NCBI GenBank assembly: GCA_946549475.1
Contig: CAMNQO010000033.1
Coordinates: 1-12,216, forward strand
Reading direction: 5' to 3'
Length of the DNA: 12,216 nucleotides
Source of the DNA: an uncultured Bacteroidales bacterium
GTDB lineage: Bacteria > Bacteroidota > Bacteroidia > Bacteroidales > UBA932
The translations under genes were made by a program, and so were the position numbers. The notes under the pieces are model-generated. The model had not been told where the DNA came from and did not search any database. It worked only from the letters and a program-made list of their open reading frames with translations. Positions within the stretch are counted from its first letter, which is position 1. Every line of letters begins with the position of its first letter. Positions 6,063-12,216 of the stretch are shown here, one piece after another.

Positions 6063-7150
6063 AATGAAACACTCCTGTATGAGCCCGTCATCTTCAACTT
6101 GTCGCAGACAGTTGACAATTGACGGAGCAGATCTTGCCCGTCGGGAGAATGGACATCGCCTTCCAGTTCGGCAAAGAAATAATGTTTCCACACCTGACCG
6201 GTCATCGGACGGCTGTGCAGCGAACTCATGTTGAATCCGTGCGCGCCGATGATGTTCAAGATCTTGGCCAGGGCGCCCGCTTCGTTGCGGACCGTGAAAA
6301 TCAGGATGAAATGGTCGTCGGCGCCAGCGTCCGAAGCACTGTTCCGGGCCTTGGAGAAGACAGCGAAACGCGTCGTATTTTCATGGGTGGCGTTGATGCC
6401 GGCTTCCAGCACTTCCAAGCCGTACAGGCGGGCCGTCTCGACGGAAGCGATGGCCGCTACGCTTTTGTCGGCCATTTCGGCGACATACTGCGCCGCCATG
6501 GCCGTGTTGGCATATTCCATTTCTTCCAGCCGGTGGTCGCGGATGTAGCCGGCACACTGGGCCAGGGCCTGGGGATGACTGACGACTTTCCTGATGTCAC
6601 CGAGGGTGGCACCGGGCACGGCGAGCAGGTTTTGGGTCACATCCACTTCCGCCATCCGGTTGATGAACAGGCTGCCTGCGAAACTCAAATCCATGACCCG
6701 TCCCACATCTCCGGCATAACTGTTCTCGATGGGAAGGAGGGCGACATCCGCCCCGCCCTCTTCGCAAGCCTTGTAGGCCGATTCAAAATCCGGAAATTCG
6801 AGGGTTTCGGCATCCGGGAAAAGTCCTTTGGCGGCATTGTGGGCAAAGGCGCCGGGGATGCCGCAATAGGCCACTTTCATCCCTTGCATCAAACGGCTCT
6901 GGTAGGCTTTGGACACATCCATCACGCTGCGCTGGAAGAGGATATAGTACTCCTGCAGCACCGGCTCCTGTATGTAAGAGAGATTGCGGGCAAGAATCTT
7001 TTCTTCCTGGCCGGCATCGAGAATCGGAAGCCCGTGGGCTATCTTGTAGGAGATGACTTTGCCGACCTGCTGCATCCTTTGCACGAACAAGCCGGCCATC
7101 TCTTTATCGAGGGTCGCAATCTGCGCCCTCGCCTCTTCTAATTCATTCAT
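6059..7150 (-). CDS. pheA: Chorismate mutase-prephenate dehydratase (P-protein)
   Basis: A bifunctional cytoplasmic enzyme that turns chorismate into prephenate and then phenylpyruvate for phenylalanine synthesis (363 aa). Residues 1-88 form an all-helical AroQ-type chorismate mutase (TLDKEMAGLFVQR, K36, ILDAGQEEKIL). Residues 91-268 are the prephenate dehydratase domain, starting MKVAYCGIPGAFAHNAA, with LLPIENSYAGDV and the catalytic TRF (260-262) in HENTTRFAVF. Residues 279-357 are an ACT domain: the GAL motif is present (292-294) and the phenylalanine-binding ESRP motif reads HSRP (312-315), so feedback control may be present but altered. The start lies 23 bp after the rubredoxin stop, without a clear Shine-Dalgarno site, and the 3' end overlaps the DAHP synthase gene. 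Together they join the entry and the phenylalanine branch of aromatic biosynthesis. Confidence 0.93.
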   Translation of the reverse strand: MNELEEARAQIATLDKEMAGLFVQRMQQVGKVISYKIAHGLPILDAGQEEKILARNLSYIQEPVLQEYYILFQRSVMDVSKAYQSRLMQGMKVAYCGIPGAFAHNAAKGLFPDAETLEFPDFESAYKACEEGGADVALLPIENSYAGDVGRVMDLSFAGSLFINRMAEVDVTQNLLAVPGATLGDIRKVVSHPQALAQCAGYIRDHRLEEMEYANTAMAAQYVAEMADKSVAAIASVETARLYGLEVLEAGINATHENTTRFAVFSKARNSASDAGADDHFILIFTVRNEAGALAKILNIIGAHGFNMSSLHSRPMTGQVWKHYFFAELEGDVHSPDGQDLLRQLSTVCDKLKMTGSYRSVSL

Positions 7151-7173
7151 TGGGGAAAACGGTCGGAATGGAA

Positions 7174-7308
7174 CTATTCGGCCGCTTCAAAATCCTCTTT
7201 GCCGACACCGCAGAGGGGGCAGGTCCAATCCTCGGGAAGTTCGGCAAAAGGAGTCCCTTCGACCGCCTCGTCATACTCGTAACCGCAAACAGAACATACG
7301 TACTTCAT
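7174..7308 (-). CDS. Rubredoxin, short form (44 aa)
   Basis: A small cytoplasmic electron carrier with an Fe(SCys)4 centre. Reading the minus strand from the ATG at 7308 gives 44 residues: MKYVCSVCGYEYDEAVEGTP at the start, then a central FAELPEDW, and CPLCGVGKEDFEAAE at the end. Both CxxCG pairs (Cys5/Cys8 and Cys30/Cys33) and the conserved aromatic residues are intact. The usual 52-54-residue form has a DPxxGIxPG-like loop between the pairs. Here about eight residues are missing, as in the short 45-residue rubredoxins known from Desulfovibrio. It is the first gene after a strong promoter and lies 23 bp before pheA, so it leads the aromatic operon. Possible roles are electron transfer to oxygen- or peroxide-reducing partners. 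A link to aromatic synthesis is not obvious. Confidence 0.93.
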   Translation of the reverse strand: MKYVCSVCGYEYDEAVEGTPFAELPEDWTCPLCGVGKEDFEAAE

Positions 7309-7350
7309 AATCGTAATTTTTAAAAGTTATCTTCAAAAGCGAAGAGCGTG

Positions 7351-7380
7351 CAAAAATACGAAAAATCCAAGTATTTGCAA
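7351..7380 (-). promoter_or_regulatory. Promoter of the rubredoxin-pheA-DAHP synthase operon
   Basis: On the minus strand the -7 box TATTTTTG (7358-7351) fits TAnnTTTG. A TTG (7380-7378) lies 19 bases further upstream. Transcription would start about 35-40 bases before the rubredoxin ATG. The block falls in the 90-bp gap after the acyl-CoA synthetase stop, so the aromatic operon can be expressed on its own. Confidence 0.7.
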
Positions 7381-7398
7381 TAAATTTGCACGCGCCGG

Positions 7399-9081
7399 TC
7401 ACTCCGTCTTTCCGGGCTCCGACGCATTCCCGGAGGTCTTGCCGGCGGCATCGGGCGAAGACGGCGCACCGTCCTTGTAGAGGAAACGGCGGATCTTCAT
7501 CGTAGCGGTCTTGACGAAAGGCTGCTTCTCGACCCGGACTTCCTTGATCCGGCTGTTGCGGTTGACATGGGCGTTGACAAAATCCAGGATATCGCTCTTG
7601 CGCTTTTCAAGGTCTTCCAGAAACTTATCCTCATTTTCATAATCCCAGTCGAGTACATTTTCGTCAAAATGGACCAGGGCGACCAGATGACCGTCCTTCT
7701 CGACGACGAGGGATTCGTTGACACCGCCGATGTTGTTGATGACGCTTTCAATCTCCTCGGGGTAGATATTCTCGCCGGACGGCCCGACAATCACGCTGCC
7801 GAGACGGCCCTTGATGGAATAACGGCCTTTCTTGTCCACGGTGGCCAGGTCCCCGGTATGGAACCAGCCGTCGTCGCTGAGCACTTCGCGGGTGCGGTAA
7901 TAGTCTTTGTAATAGCCCATCATCACGGCATCGCCCTTGACGACGATTTCGCCCTCGCCGGTCTCCGGATTGACATTGTCCAGACGGACCTGCAAGCCCC
8001 AGGCATGGATGCCGGTGGTGCCGATGTGCGTTTTGAACGGGCTCGCATTGCAGATGAGCGGAGCGACTTCGGTCATGCCGTAGCCGATGGCGTACGGGAA
8101 GGCGGCCTTCGCAAGGAAACGCTCCACCTCTTCGTCCAGTTTGGCGCCGCCGACGCCGAAGAACTTGATGCGGCCGCCGAAAGTTCCTTTGAGTTTCATC
8201 CCGACCAGCCAGTAGAGCAAAGCCGGGAAACTCTTCTTGAGTCCCTTGAGGAAACGGCTCTTCTCAATGGTCGGAAGGATGCTCGAGCGGTAGATCTTTT
8301 CAATGACCAGCGGCACGGAAAGGAGCAGGGTGGGACGCAGGCTCTTGAGGGCGGGCAGCAGTACCGTCGGCGTAGGGACTTTGTTCAGATACCAGGTCAT
8401 GGCACCCACGGAGAACGCATAGAGCATGCCGACGCTCATCTCATAGGTGTGGGCCAGCGGCAGAATGGACAGGAACACATCGTGACGATGGGCCGGCTGT
8501 GCCTTCCAGGCCGCCAGGATGTTGGCGCAGAAATTGCGGTGGGTCAGCATCACGCCCTTGGCCGCGCCGGTGGTGCCGGAGGTATAAATCAGGCAGGCCA
8601 GGTCGTCGGAAAGCGGCGTCTTGATGCGGCCGTCACAGGTGTAGGCCGCATCTTCCGCCTTAAGGATGCTCAGGTCATCCGTCGCGATGACAATATGAAG
8701 TTTTTCAAGTATATCCGAAGGGATTTTGGGAAACAGCCTCTTGGCAACAAACAGGGCCTTGGTGCCTGAATGGGTGAGAATGTTTCTTATTTCGTTTTCG
8801 CTCAACTCGGTAAGCATCGGTACAGCGATGCGGCCGAAGGCTGTGATGGAAAAAAAAGCCACCGCCCAGTTGGGCATATTCTGGGAGAAAATGGCGACTT
8901 TGTCGTTGGGATTGATACCGAAATTGGAAAGCAGACGCGAAATCCTGCGGCAGCAGTCCTTGAACTCGGCATAGTTGTAGCCGCCCGTCTTTTCTCCTAC
9001 GATGCCGTAGGCGGGGCGTCTGGCGTACTTGGTCGTCACATAGGAAAAAACCTCTGCGAGAGACTGGAAATCGTGCTTCAT
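7399..9081 (-). CDS. Long-chain fatty acid-CoA ligase (AMP-forming, ANL superfamily)
   Basis: It activates a fatty acid with ATP to acyl-AMP and then forms acyl-CoA (or another thioester). The protein has 560 aa, normal for the family. Motifs in order are the phosphate-binding loop LIYTSGTTGAAKGVMLT (164-180), GYGMTE (333-338), DGWFHTGDL (404-412), the hinge KGRLGSVIVGPSGENIYPEEIE (424-445) and the catalytic lysine in KTATMKIRR (Lys529). In the hinge, the residues after GR are LGS rather than the common LK(N/D). The C-terminus carries a polar tail (about 538-560) rich in Ser, Gly and Lys. No membrane segment is convincing. It follows the acyltransferase gene by 39 bp, which suggests activation and transfer of the same acyl chains into lipids. 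Substrate length is inferred from the family only. Confidence 0.9.
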   Translation of the reverse strand: MKHDFQSLAEVFSYVTTKYARRPAYGIVGEKTGGYNYAEFKDCCRRISRLLSNFGINPNDKVAIFSQNMPNWAVAFFSITAFGRIAVPMLTELSENEIRNILTHSGTKALFVAKRLFPKIPSDILEKLHIVIATDDLSILKAEDAAYTCDGRIKTPLSDDLACLIYTSGTTGAAKGVMLTHRNFCANILAAWKAQPAHRHDVFLSILPLAHTYEMSVGMLYAFSVGAMTWYLNKVPTPTVLLPALKSLRPTLLLSVPLVIEKIYRSSILPTIEKSRFLKGLKKSFPALLYWLVGMKLKGTFGGRIKFFGVGGAKLDEEVERFLAKAAFPYAIGYGMTEVAPLICNASPFKTHIGTTGIHAWGLQVRLDNVNPETGEGEIVVKGDAVMMGYYKDYYRTREVLSDDGWFHTGDLATVDKKGRYSIKGRLGSVIVGPSGENIYPEEIESVINNIGGVNESLVVEKDGHLVALVHFDENVLDWDYENEDKFLEDLEKRKSDILDFVNAHVNRNSRIKEVRVEKQPFVKTATMKIRRFLYKDGAPSSPDAAGKTSGNASEPGKTE

Positions 9082-9120
9082 AATAATGGGGTACGGTTAT
9101 TCGGTTTAGTACGGCACCGT

Positions 9121-9678
9121 TCAGTGCGTTCGATAGTTTTCCGGATGCCGGCCGGTCAGGTGCATCTCCTCGTACATCTGCTGGATGCGGAGCATATCGG
9201 CCTTGACATCAGCGGTCAGCTCGATCTTCTGTCCGCGGCCGACTCTTTTGGTCTTCCAGTCGAAATAGCCCATATACACGGGGATGCCCGTCTCGCGGGC
9301 TATCAGATGGAAACCGGCCTTCCAGCGGGCGGTGGGCTTGCGGGTACCCTCGGGAGCGAGAGCCAGGTGAAACTTCCCGCCTTTCTCCATCTCGGCGATG
9401 ATGCTGCGCACCAGTCTGGTGGGAGAGGTCCGGTCCACCGGAATCCCTCCCATCGCCCGCAAGATCCAGCCGAGCGGGGGAAAGAACATCTCTTTCTTGA
9501 TCATGCACTTGGCCTTGCCGTCGATGGAGGCATAATATAGATAGGAAATAAAAAAGTCCCAGATGGAAGTATGGGGAACTCCCAAAATGATGCAGCGGTC
9601 TTCGGGCACCGGAGGCTCCACGGCCGTCCATCCGAGCAGATGGAGCAACTTTCCGCAAAATCTGGCTTTGAAACTCAT
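9121..9678 (-). CDS. 1-acylglycerol-3-phosphate acyltransferase-like protein (PlsC family)
   Basis: A glycerolipid acyltransferase-fold protein of 185 aa, short for PlsC (usually 230-250) but with the key blocks. The catalytic HX4D is HTSIWD (36-41), the acceptor-binding block is GGIPVDR (77-83), the third block is APEGTR (108-113) and the fourth is GIPV (131-134). The N-terminus has no clear signal or strong membrane helix; association through amphipathic segments around residues 64-80 is possible. It is the first gene of a two-gene operon with the acyl-CoA synthetase and is preceded by two tandem promoters. The substrate may be lysophosphatidate or another lipid acceptor. The family also contains hemolysin-like and ornithine-lipid acyltransferases, so the exact acceptor is open. 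Confidence 0.82.
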   Translation of the reverse strand: MSFKARFCGKLLHLLGWTAVEPPVPEDRCIILGVPHTSIWDFFISYLYYASIDGKAKCMIKKEMFFPPLGWILRAMGGIPVDRTSPTRLVRSIIAEMEKGGKFHLALAPEGTRKPTARWKAGFHLIARETGIPVYMGYFDWKTKRVGRGQKIELTADVKADMLRIQQMYEEMHLTGRHPENYRTH

Positions 9679-9713
9679 AATCCGTCTTCTTGGTTATTCG
9701 CTAATCCAAGCCC

Positions 9714-9744
9714 CAAAGGTAAGGATTTTTTGCAGACTTTTCAA
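9714..9744 (-). promoter_or_regulatory. Proximal promoter of the acyltransferase-ligase operon
   Basis: On the minus strand TACCTTTG (9721-9714) fits TAnnTTTG, and TTG (9744-9742) lies 20 bases upstream. The start would fall about 30 bases before the acyltransferase ATG at 9678. Confidence 0.7.
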
Positions 9745-9817
9745 CATGATAAACATTCTCATCATCTTTTCGAGGTTTTGGGGGCCCGCTTCCGCGAGGC
9801 CGGCATTAAAACGGATG

Positions 9818-9848
9818 CAAAGATAGACCGGCAGATGCTCGCTGTCAA
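9818..9848 (-). promoter_or_regulatory. Distal promoter of the acyltransferase-ligase operon
   Basis: A second minus-strand match: TATCTTTG (9825-9818) with TTGAC upstream (TTG at 9848-9846), spacing 20. It would give a leader of about 130 nt before the acyltransferase gene, or a short untranslated RNA. Its -33 box abuts the first of the four ACGAA repeats, so it is the promoter most likely to be affected by whatever binds them. Confidence 0.6.
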
Positions 9849-9854
9849 GAAAAT

Positions 9855-9925
9855 GTCACGAATATCCGTTTTTGGGGACGAATACTGCTCAAAAGTGACG
9901 AAAGGCCGGAAATTTTGTGACGAAA
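9855..9925. promoter_or_regulatory. Phased direct-repeat array, candidate operator between divergent promoters
   Basis: Four direct copies of a (C/G)ACGAA(T/A) core occur, with ACGAA starting at 9858, 9878, 9898 and 9920. The spacings are 20, 20 and 22 bp. Copies 3 and 4 share nine bases, GTGACGAAA (9895-9903 and 9917-9925). Copy 1 is TGTCACGAAT and copy 2 is GGGGACGAAT. Spacing near two helical turns puts them on one face of the DNA, as for LytTR-domain proteins that bind tandem direct repeats. The last copy begins at the final base of the -33 box of the plus-strand promoter. Confidence 0.55.
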
Positions 9926-9945
9926 AAATATTTGCCTTATCTTTG
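9914..9945 (+). promoter_or_regulatory. Promoter of the LytTR regulator gene
   Basis: TTTG (9914-9917), 20 bases, then TATCTTTG (9938-9945): a full match to the Bacteroidota promoter consensus. The start would lie about 20 bases before the ATG at 9971. GTGAC (9917-9921) and GTCAC (9945-9949) also form an inverted pair across the -33/-7 region. Confidence 0.75.
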
Positions 9946-9970
9946 TCACACCAAAATTGTTGACTAAAAT

Positions 9971-10801
9971 ATGAACAAATTCCCGCCTTCCATGCGCAGT
10001 TTCCGCTCGCAGATATTCCTGATACTTGCCGCAACGGGCTTTTTTGTCGCAAGCGTACTGTTTTACGAGCCTGCGTTATGGATGAAACTGCTGTACGCAG
10101 GAGAAGGACTGTACCGGTCCATCGACAACATTTTCATCTTCAACCTGCCCATCGTCACGGCAATCGTCGGGGTTTCGCTGCTGATTTTGCGGATTATATT
10201 CTATTATGCCAGCCGCAAGACGGACCTCACGCTCATTCGCTACGGCATCTGGTGCGGTTTTGAATGGCTCGTCGGCTCGGCTTTTGTCGCGCTCTACCTG
10301 GTACTGATGGCACAAGGCGATACGAGTTACTTCATTTACTGGGGCCGGTGCTTTGCAGCCCTGTCATCCATACTCTTGTACCCCTATCTGACCGTCACCT
10401 TGCTCTATGCCCTGGACAATGCGCTGCATGCGGATCCGGCGGATGCCCAACTGCGCTTGAAATTCTATGACAACCGGCACCAACTCAAGTTTGTCTGCGC
10501 GGCGGGCGACCTGCTCTACATCCGTTCGGATGAGAATTATATCCGCTTGTACTACAGCGAGAACGGCCAGATCAAAGCGTTTATCCTGCGCAACTCGCTC
10601 AAGAGCGTCGAGCCGCTCTGTGAACGAGCCGGCTTTGTCCGCACCCACCGCTGCTACATCGTCAATCCCCGCTTCATCAAGACCATCAAGAAAGACGGGC
10701 ACGGATTCTTCTTCGTCGATCTGGGCGCCGGACAAACAAAAGACGGGGAGGGCATCCCCGTCTCCAAGAAGTATTACGATGCGGTGGCGGCTGTGCTATA
10801 A
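9971..10801 (+). CDS. Membrane-anchored LytTR-family transcriptional regulator
   Basis: A 276-aa DNA-binding protein with an N-terminal membrane domain instead of the usual receiver domain. Four hydrophobic helices are visible (about 14-31, 57-77, 93-114 and 122-145). A short linker leads to the LytTR domain (about 165-274). This domain contains LLYIRSDENYIRLYY, AFILRNSLKSVEPL, the diagnostic FVRTHRCYIVNPRFI (222-236) and a final GIPVSKKYYDAV. No phosphoacceptor domain or partner kinase gene is present in the window, so it may sense a membrane signal directly. A full promoter and a phased repeat array lie directly upstream, suggesting self-regulation and control of the divergent lipid operon. 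The ATG at 9971 follows the promoter closely and has no Shine-Dalgarno site. It converges on the OmpA gene with 32 bp between the stops. Confidence 0.87.
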   Translation: MNKFPPSMRSFRSQIFLILAATGFFVASVLFYEPALWMKLLYAGEGLYRSIDNIFIFNLPIVTAIVGVSLLILRIIFYYASRKTDLTLIRYGIWCGFEWLVGSAFVALYLVLMAQGDTSYFIYWGRCFAALSSILLYPYLTVTLLYALDNALHADPADAQLRLKFYDNRHQLKFVCAAGDLLYIRSDENYIRLYYSENGQIKAFILRNSLKSVEPLCERAGFVRTHRCYIVNPRFIKTIKKDGHGFFFVDLGAGQTKDGEGIPVSKKYYDAVAAVL

Positions 10802-10833
10802 GGGTCAAGCATCCCGAGCGGGCCGCGCAGCAC

Positions 10834-12216
10834 TCACTCAATCACGTTGAGCTCGACGCGGCGGTTCTGCTGACGACCTTCCGGAGTGGCATTGTCCGCG
10901 ATGGGCTTCTCCATCCCGTAACCTTTGTAACTCAGGCGGGAAGCATCCACGCCGCTGGCCACGAAGTAGTCATACACGGCCTTGGCCCGCCTCTCGGAGA
11001 GGTCCTGGTTGTAGGCGGGTGAGCCGACATTGTCCGTGTGGCCGGAGACTTCCACCTTGGCGTTCGGATTTTCCTTGAGCCACATCACCACCGTGTAGAG
11101 GGGACCTTTGGCGGCATCCTTGATGACGGCCTTGCCCGTATCGAAGAGCGAATTGGACAGGTCGGCCATCACCTTCCGGATTTCCACGGGGACTTCCTTG
11201 ATGATGGTGACGGTGTCGCGGACCACGACCGTATTGGTGACCGTGTCCCTCTGGATGACCGTATTGACGACGGTGTCCTTCTGGATGACGGTGTTCACGA
11301 CCGTGTCACGCACGATGCGCTCGACATACTGGATGACCGGTTCAGGAGCGGGGGCAGGCGCATTACCGAAGGCGAAACGGAGCTTGATGCCGCAGGAGTG
11401 GGCACCGCCGGCAACATAGCGCTGCGGGTCGGCCAGCCGGGCACGTACGCCGGGGTATTCGGGTCTGCTGTCTTCATAAAAACTGACAGCGGGCGCACCG
11501 ACGGCGTTGAAGACGCTGTGGGACTCCGGGGTGCCTTCCGGGAATCCATCAGCCGAGATGGGATTATAGACCAGACCGGGTTCCTGTCCGGGATAATCCA
11601 CGGTCTCTAACCGATGTTCGGAATTGTCCATACTGGCCCGGCGCTCGCTGTTGTCAATCAGGCCGCGATTGCTGTTTTTCAGGGCAGATAGCAGACCATA
11701 GTCGAGATAGACGCCCGTATAGAGGGCGAAATTGCGGGCGAGAGCCCAGCGGAAACCGATCTCGGCGGAAGCCTTGACATCGAAGACATTCAGGTCCAGT
11801 TTGCCCTTGATATCGTCGCCCCGGGACCAGGCGTTGTCGCCTTGCAGCTGATGGTAGGCGTCTTTGTCAATCAGTTCGACTCCCTCCCTGGCGGTCGGGA
11901 TGGCGGAGCCTCCGATGACCGGGACCGGGCCACCGGCAGCAGAGCCGTCAAGAAAATAGGAAAACGGACCGGGATTGCTGTCGTGATAGACGACATCACC
12001 GTCCTGCTGGGCCCTCGAAGCGAAGCCCCAGCCGGGAATGGGATCACCATCTTCGTTGAGACCCGGACTCACGAAATGCTGGGTGTACTGTCCCCAGACA
12101 TTGAAAGCCAGCGTAGCGCCCAGGTTGGCGTACAGGTGGATGCGCTGGGAAAGGGGCACCGTGACCTGGAAGAGGATGGGAATCTGGACGGCTCCCATCA
12201 GCGCCTTCTCACTGAA
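10834..12216 (-). CDS. OmpA-family outer-membrane protein (5' end outside window)
   Basis: This is the C-terminal 460 residues of an OmpA-like porin; the frame stays open through the right edge, so the signal peptide and first strands are missing. The Met at 12198 is internal, not a start. The first ~280 residues have the alternating pattern of a beta-barrel (for example IPILFQVTVPL, ALYTGVYLDYGLL, GIKLRFAFG). A proline-rich hinge follows (PAPAPEP, near 281-287, numbering from that Met), then a linker of 10-residue repeats. The C-terminal OmpA peptidoglycan-binding domain spans about 345-454 and contains VSGHTDNVGSPAYNQDLSER, the AVYDYFVASGVD region and a GR..NRRVE ending. It probably anchors the outer membrane to the cell wall. 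It is convergent with the LytTR gene, and no clear terminator is present. Confidence 0.9.
   Translation of the reverse strand, partial: FSEKALMGAVQIPILFQVTVPLSQRIHLYANLGATLAFNVWGQYTQHFVSPGLNEDGDPIPGWGFASRAQQDGDVVYHDSNPGPFSYFLDGSAAGGPVPVIGGSAIPTAREGVELIDKDAYHQLQGDNAWSRGDDIKGKLDLNVFDVKASAEIGFRWALARNFALYTGVYLDYGLLSALKNSNRGLIDNSERRASMDNSEHRLETVDYPGQEPGLVYNPISADGFPEGTPESHSVFNAVGAPAVSFYEDSRPEYPGVRARLADPQRYVAGGAHSCGIKLRFAFGNAPAPAPEPVIQYVERIVRDTVVNTVIQKDTVVNTVIQRDTVTNTVVVRDTVTIIKEVPVEIRKVMADLSNSLFDTGKAVIKDAAKGPLYTVVMWLKENPNAKVEVSGHTDNVGSPAYNQDLSERRAKAVYDYFVASGVDASRLSYKGYGMEKPIADNATPEGRQQNRRVELNVIE
11191..11310 (-). repeat. 30-bp in-frame repeats encoding the OmpA linker
   Basis: Four consecutive 30-bp units encode 10-residue repeats: RDTVVNTVIQ, KDTVVNTVIQ, RDTVTNTVVV and a diverged RDTVTIIKEV. 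They lie between the barrel and the peptidoglycan-binding domain. The GTGTC (GACAC on the coding strand) core recurs every 30 bp. Such repeats can change in number by slippage or recombination without breaking the frame. Confidence 0.85.

Noticed and set aside
5019..6122. Long plus-strand open frame (367 codons) opposite the DAHP synthase gene
   Set aside because: It is the antisense shadow of a gene with intact catalytic motifs. Its translation is low-complexity, rich in His, Val and Gly, with no family motif. Similar shadows at 6119-7141, 7567-8769 and 8770-9540 were rejected for the same reason.
6063..6191. N-terminal extension of the DAHP synthase up to 6191
   Set aside because: It would overlap pheA by 133 bp and has no family resemblance. 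AGGAG and the ATGA overlap support the start at 6062.
7381..7388. Plus-strand TAAATTTG as a promoter
   Set aside because: It matches the -7 consensus, but no plus-strand gene or structured RNA follows. The downstream region is minus-strand coding sequence.
10802..10833. Terminator between the LytTR and OmpA genes
   Set aside because: Only a small CCCG-AG-CGGG palindrome (10813-10822) with a 2-nt loop and no U-tract is present, too weak to call.

Overview
The window looks like chromosomal DNA of a member of the Bacteroidota, probably Bacteroidales. Four intergenic stretches carry the phylum's distinctive promoter (-33 TTG/TTTG, then 19-20 bases, then TAnnTTTG), and a fifth carries the -7 half alone. 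Strong Shine-Dalgarno sites are mostly absent. The protein families also fit: a membrane-anchored LytTR regulator, an OmpA porin with RDTVV linker repeats, and a GtrA/FAD-oxidoreductase pair. I cannot name a genus.

Left part (1-4930), visibly more AT-rich than the rest: a tandem array of 58-nt imperfect hairpins with a strict 73-bp period (1-182) lies behind a minus-strand REP-associated tyrosine transposase (RAYT, 213-1232). A divergent intergenic region follows, with a promoter, a structured RNA and a terminator-like hairpin just before a three-gene plus-strand operon. This operon encodes a GtrA-family membrane protein, an FAD oxidoreductase and a GT-C-type glycosyltransferase, probably for lipid-linked sugar or surface glycan work. 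A second array of the same repeat, in the same orientation and with the same period, closes the block (4789-4928). The transposase and the glycan cassette are therefore bracketed by two direct REP-like arrays.

Middle part (4957-9744): a long inverted repeat separates the convergent glycan and aromatic operons. On the minus strand, reading leftwards, are a short rubredoxin (missed by length-limited ORF calling), pheA (chorismate mutase-prephenate dehydratase) and aroF/G/H-type DAHP synthase, the last two overlapping by ATGA. Upstream of these, also on the minus strand, is a two-gene lipid operon: a PlsC-like acyltransferase followed by a long-chain acyl-CoA synthetase.

Right part (9714-12216): a compact control region serves the lipid operon leftwards, with two tandem promoters, and a four-TM LytTR regulator rightwards. 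Between the divergent promoters are four direct repeats of (S)ACGAA spaced 20, 20 and 22 bp, about two helical turns, which are plausible binding sites for the regulator. Convergent to it is an OmpA-family outer-membrane protein whose N-terminus lies beyond the window.

The most notable points are the REP/RAYT system with two matching arrays, the structured leader with mutually exclusive helices before the glycan operon, and the phased repeat array between the LytTR gene and the lipid operon.
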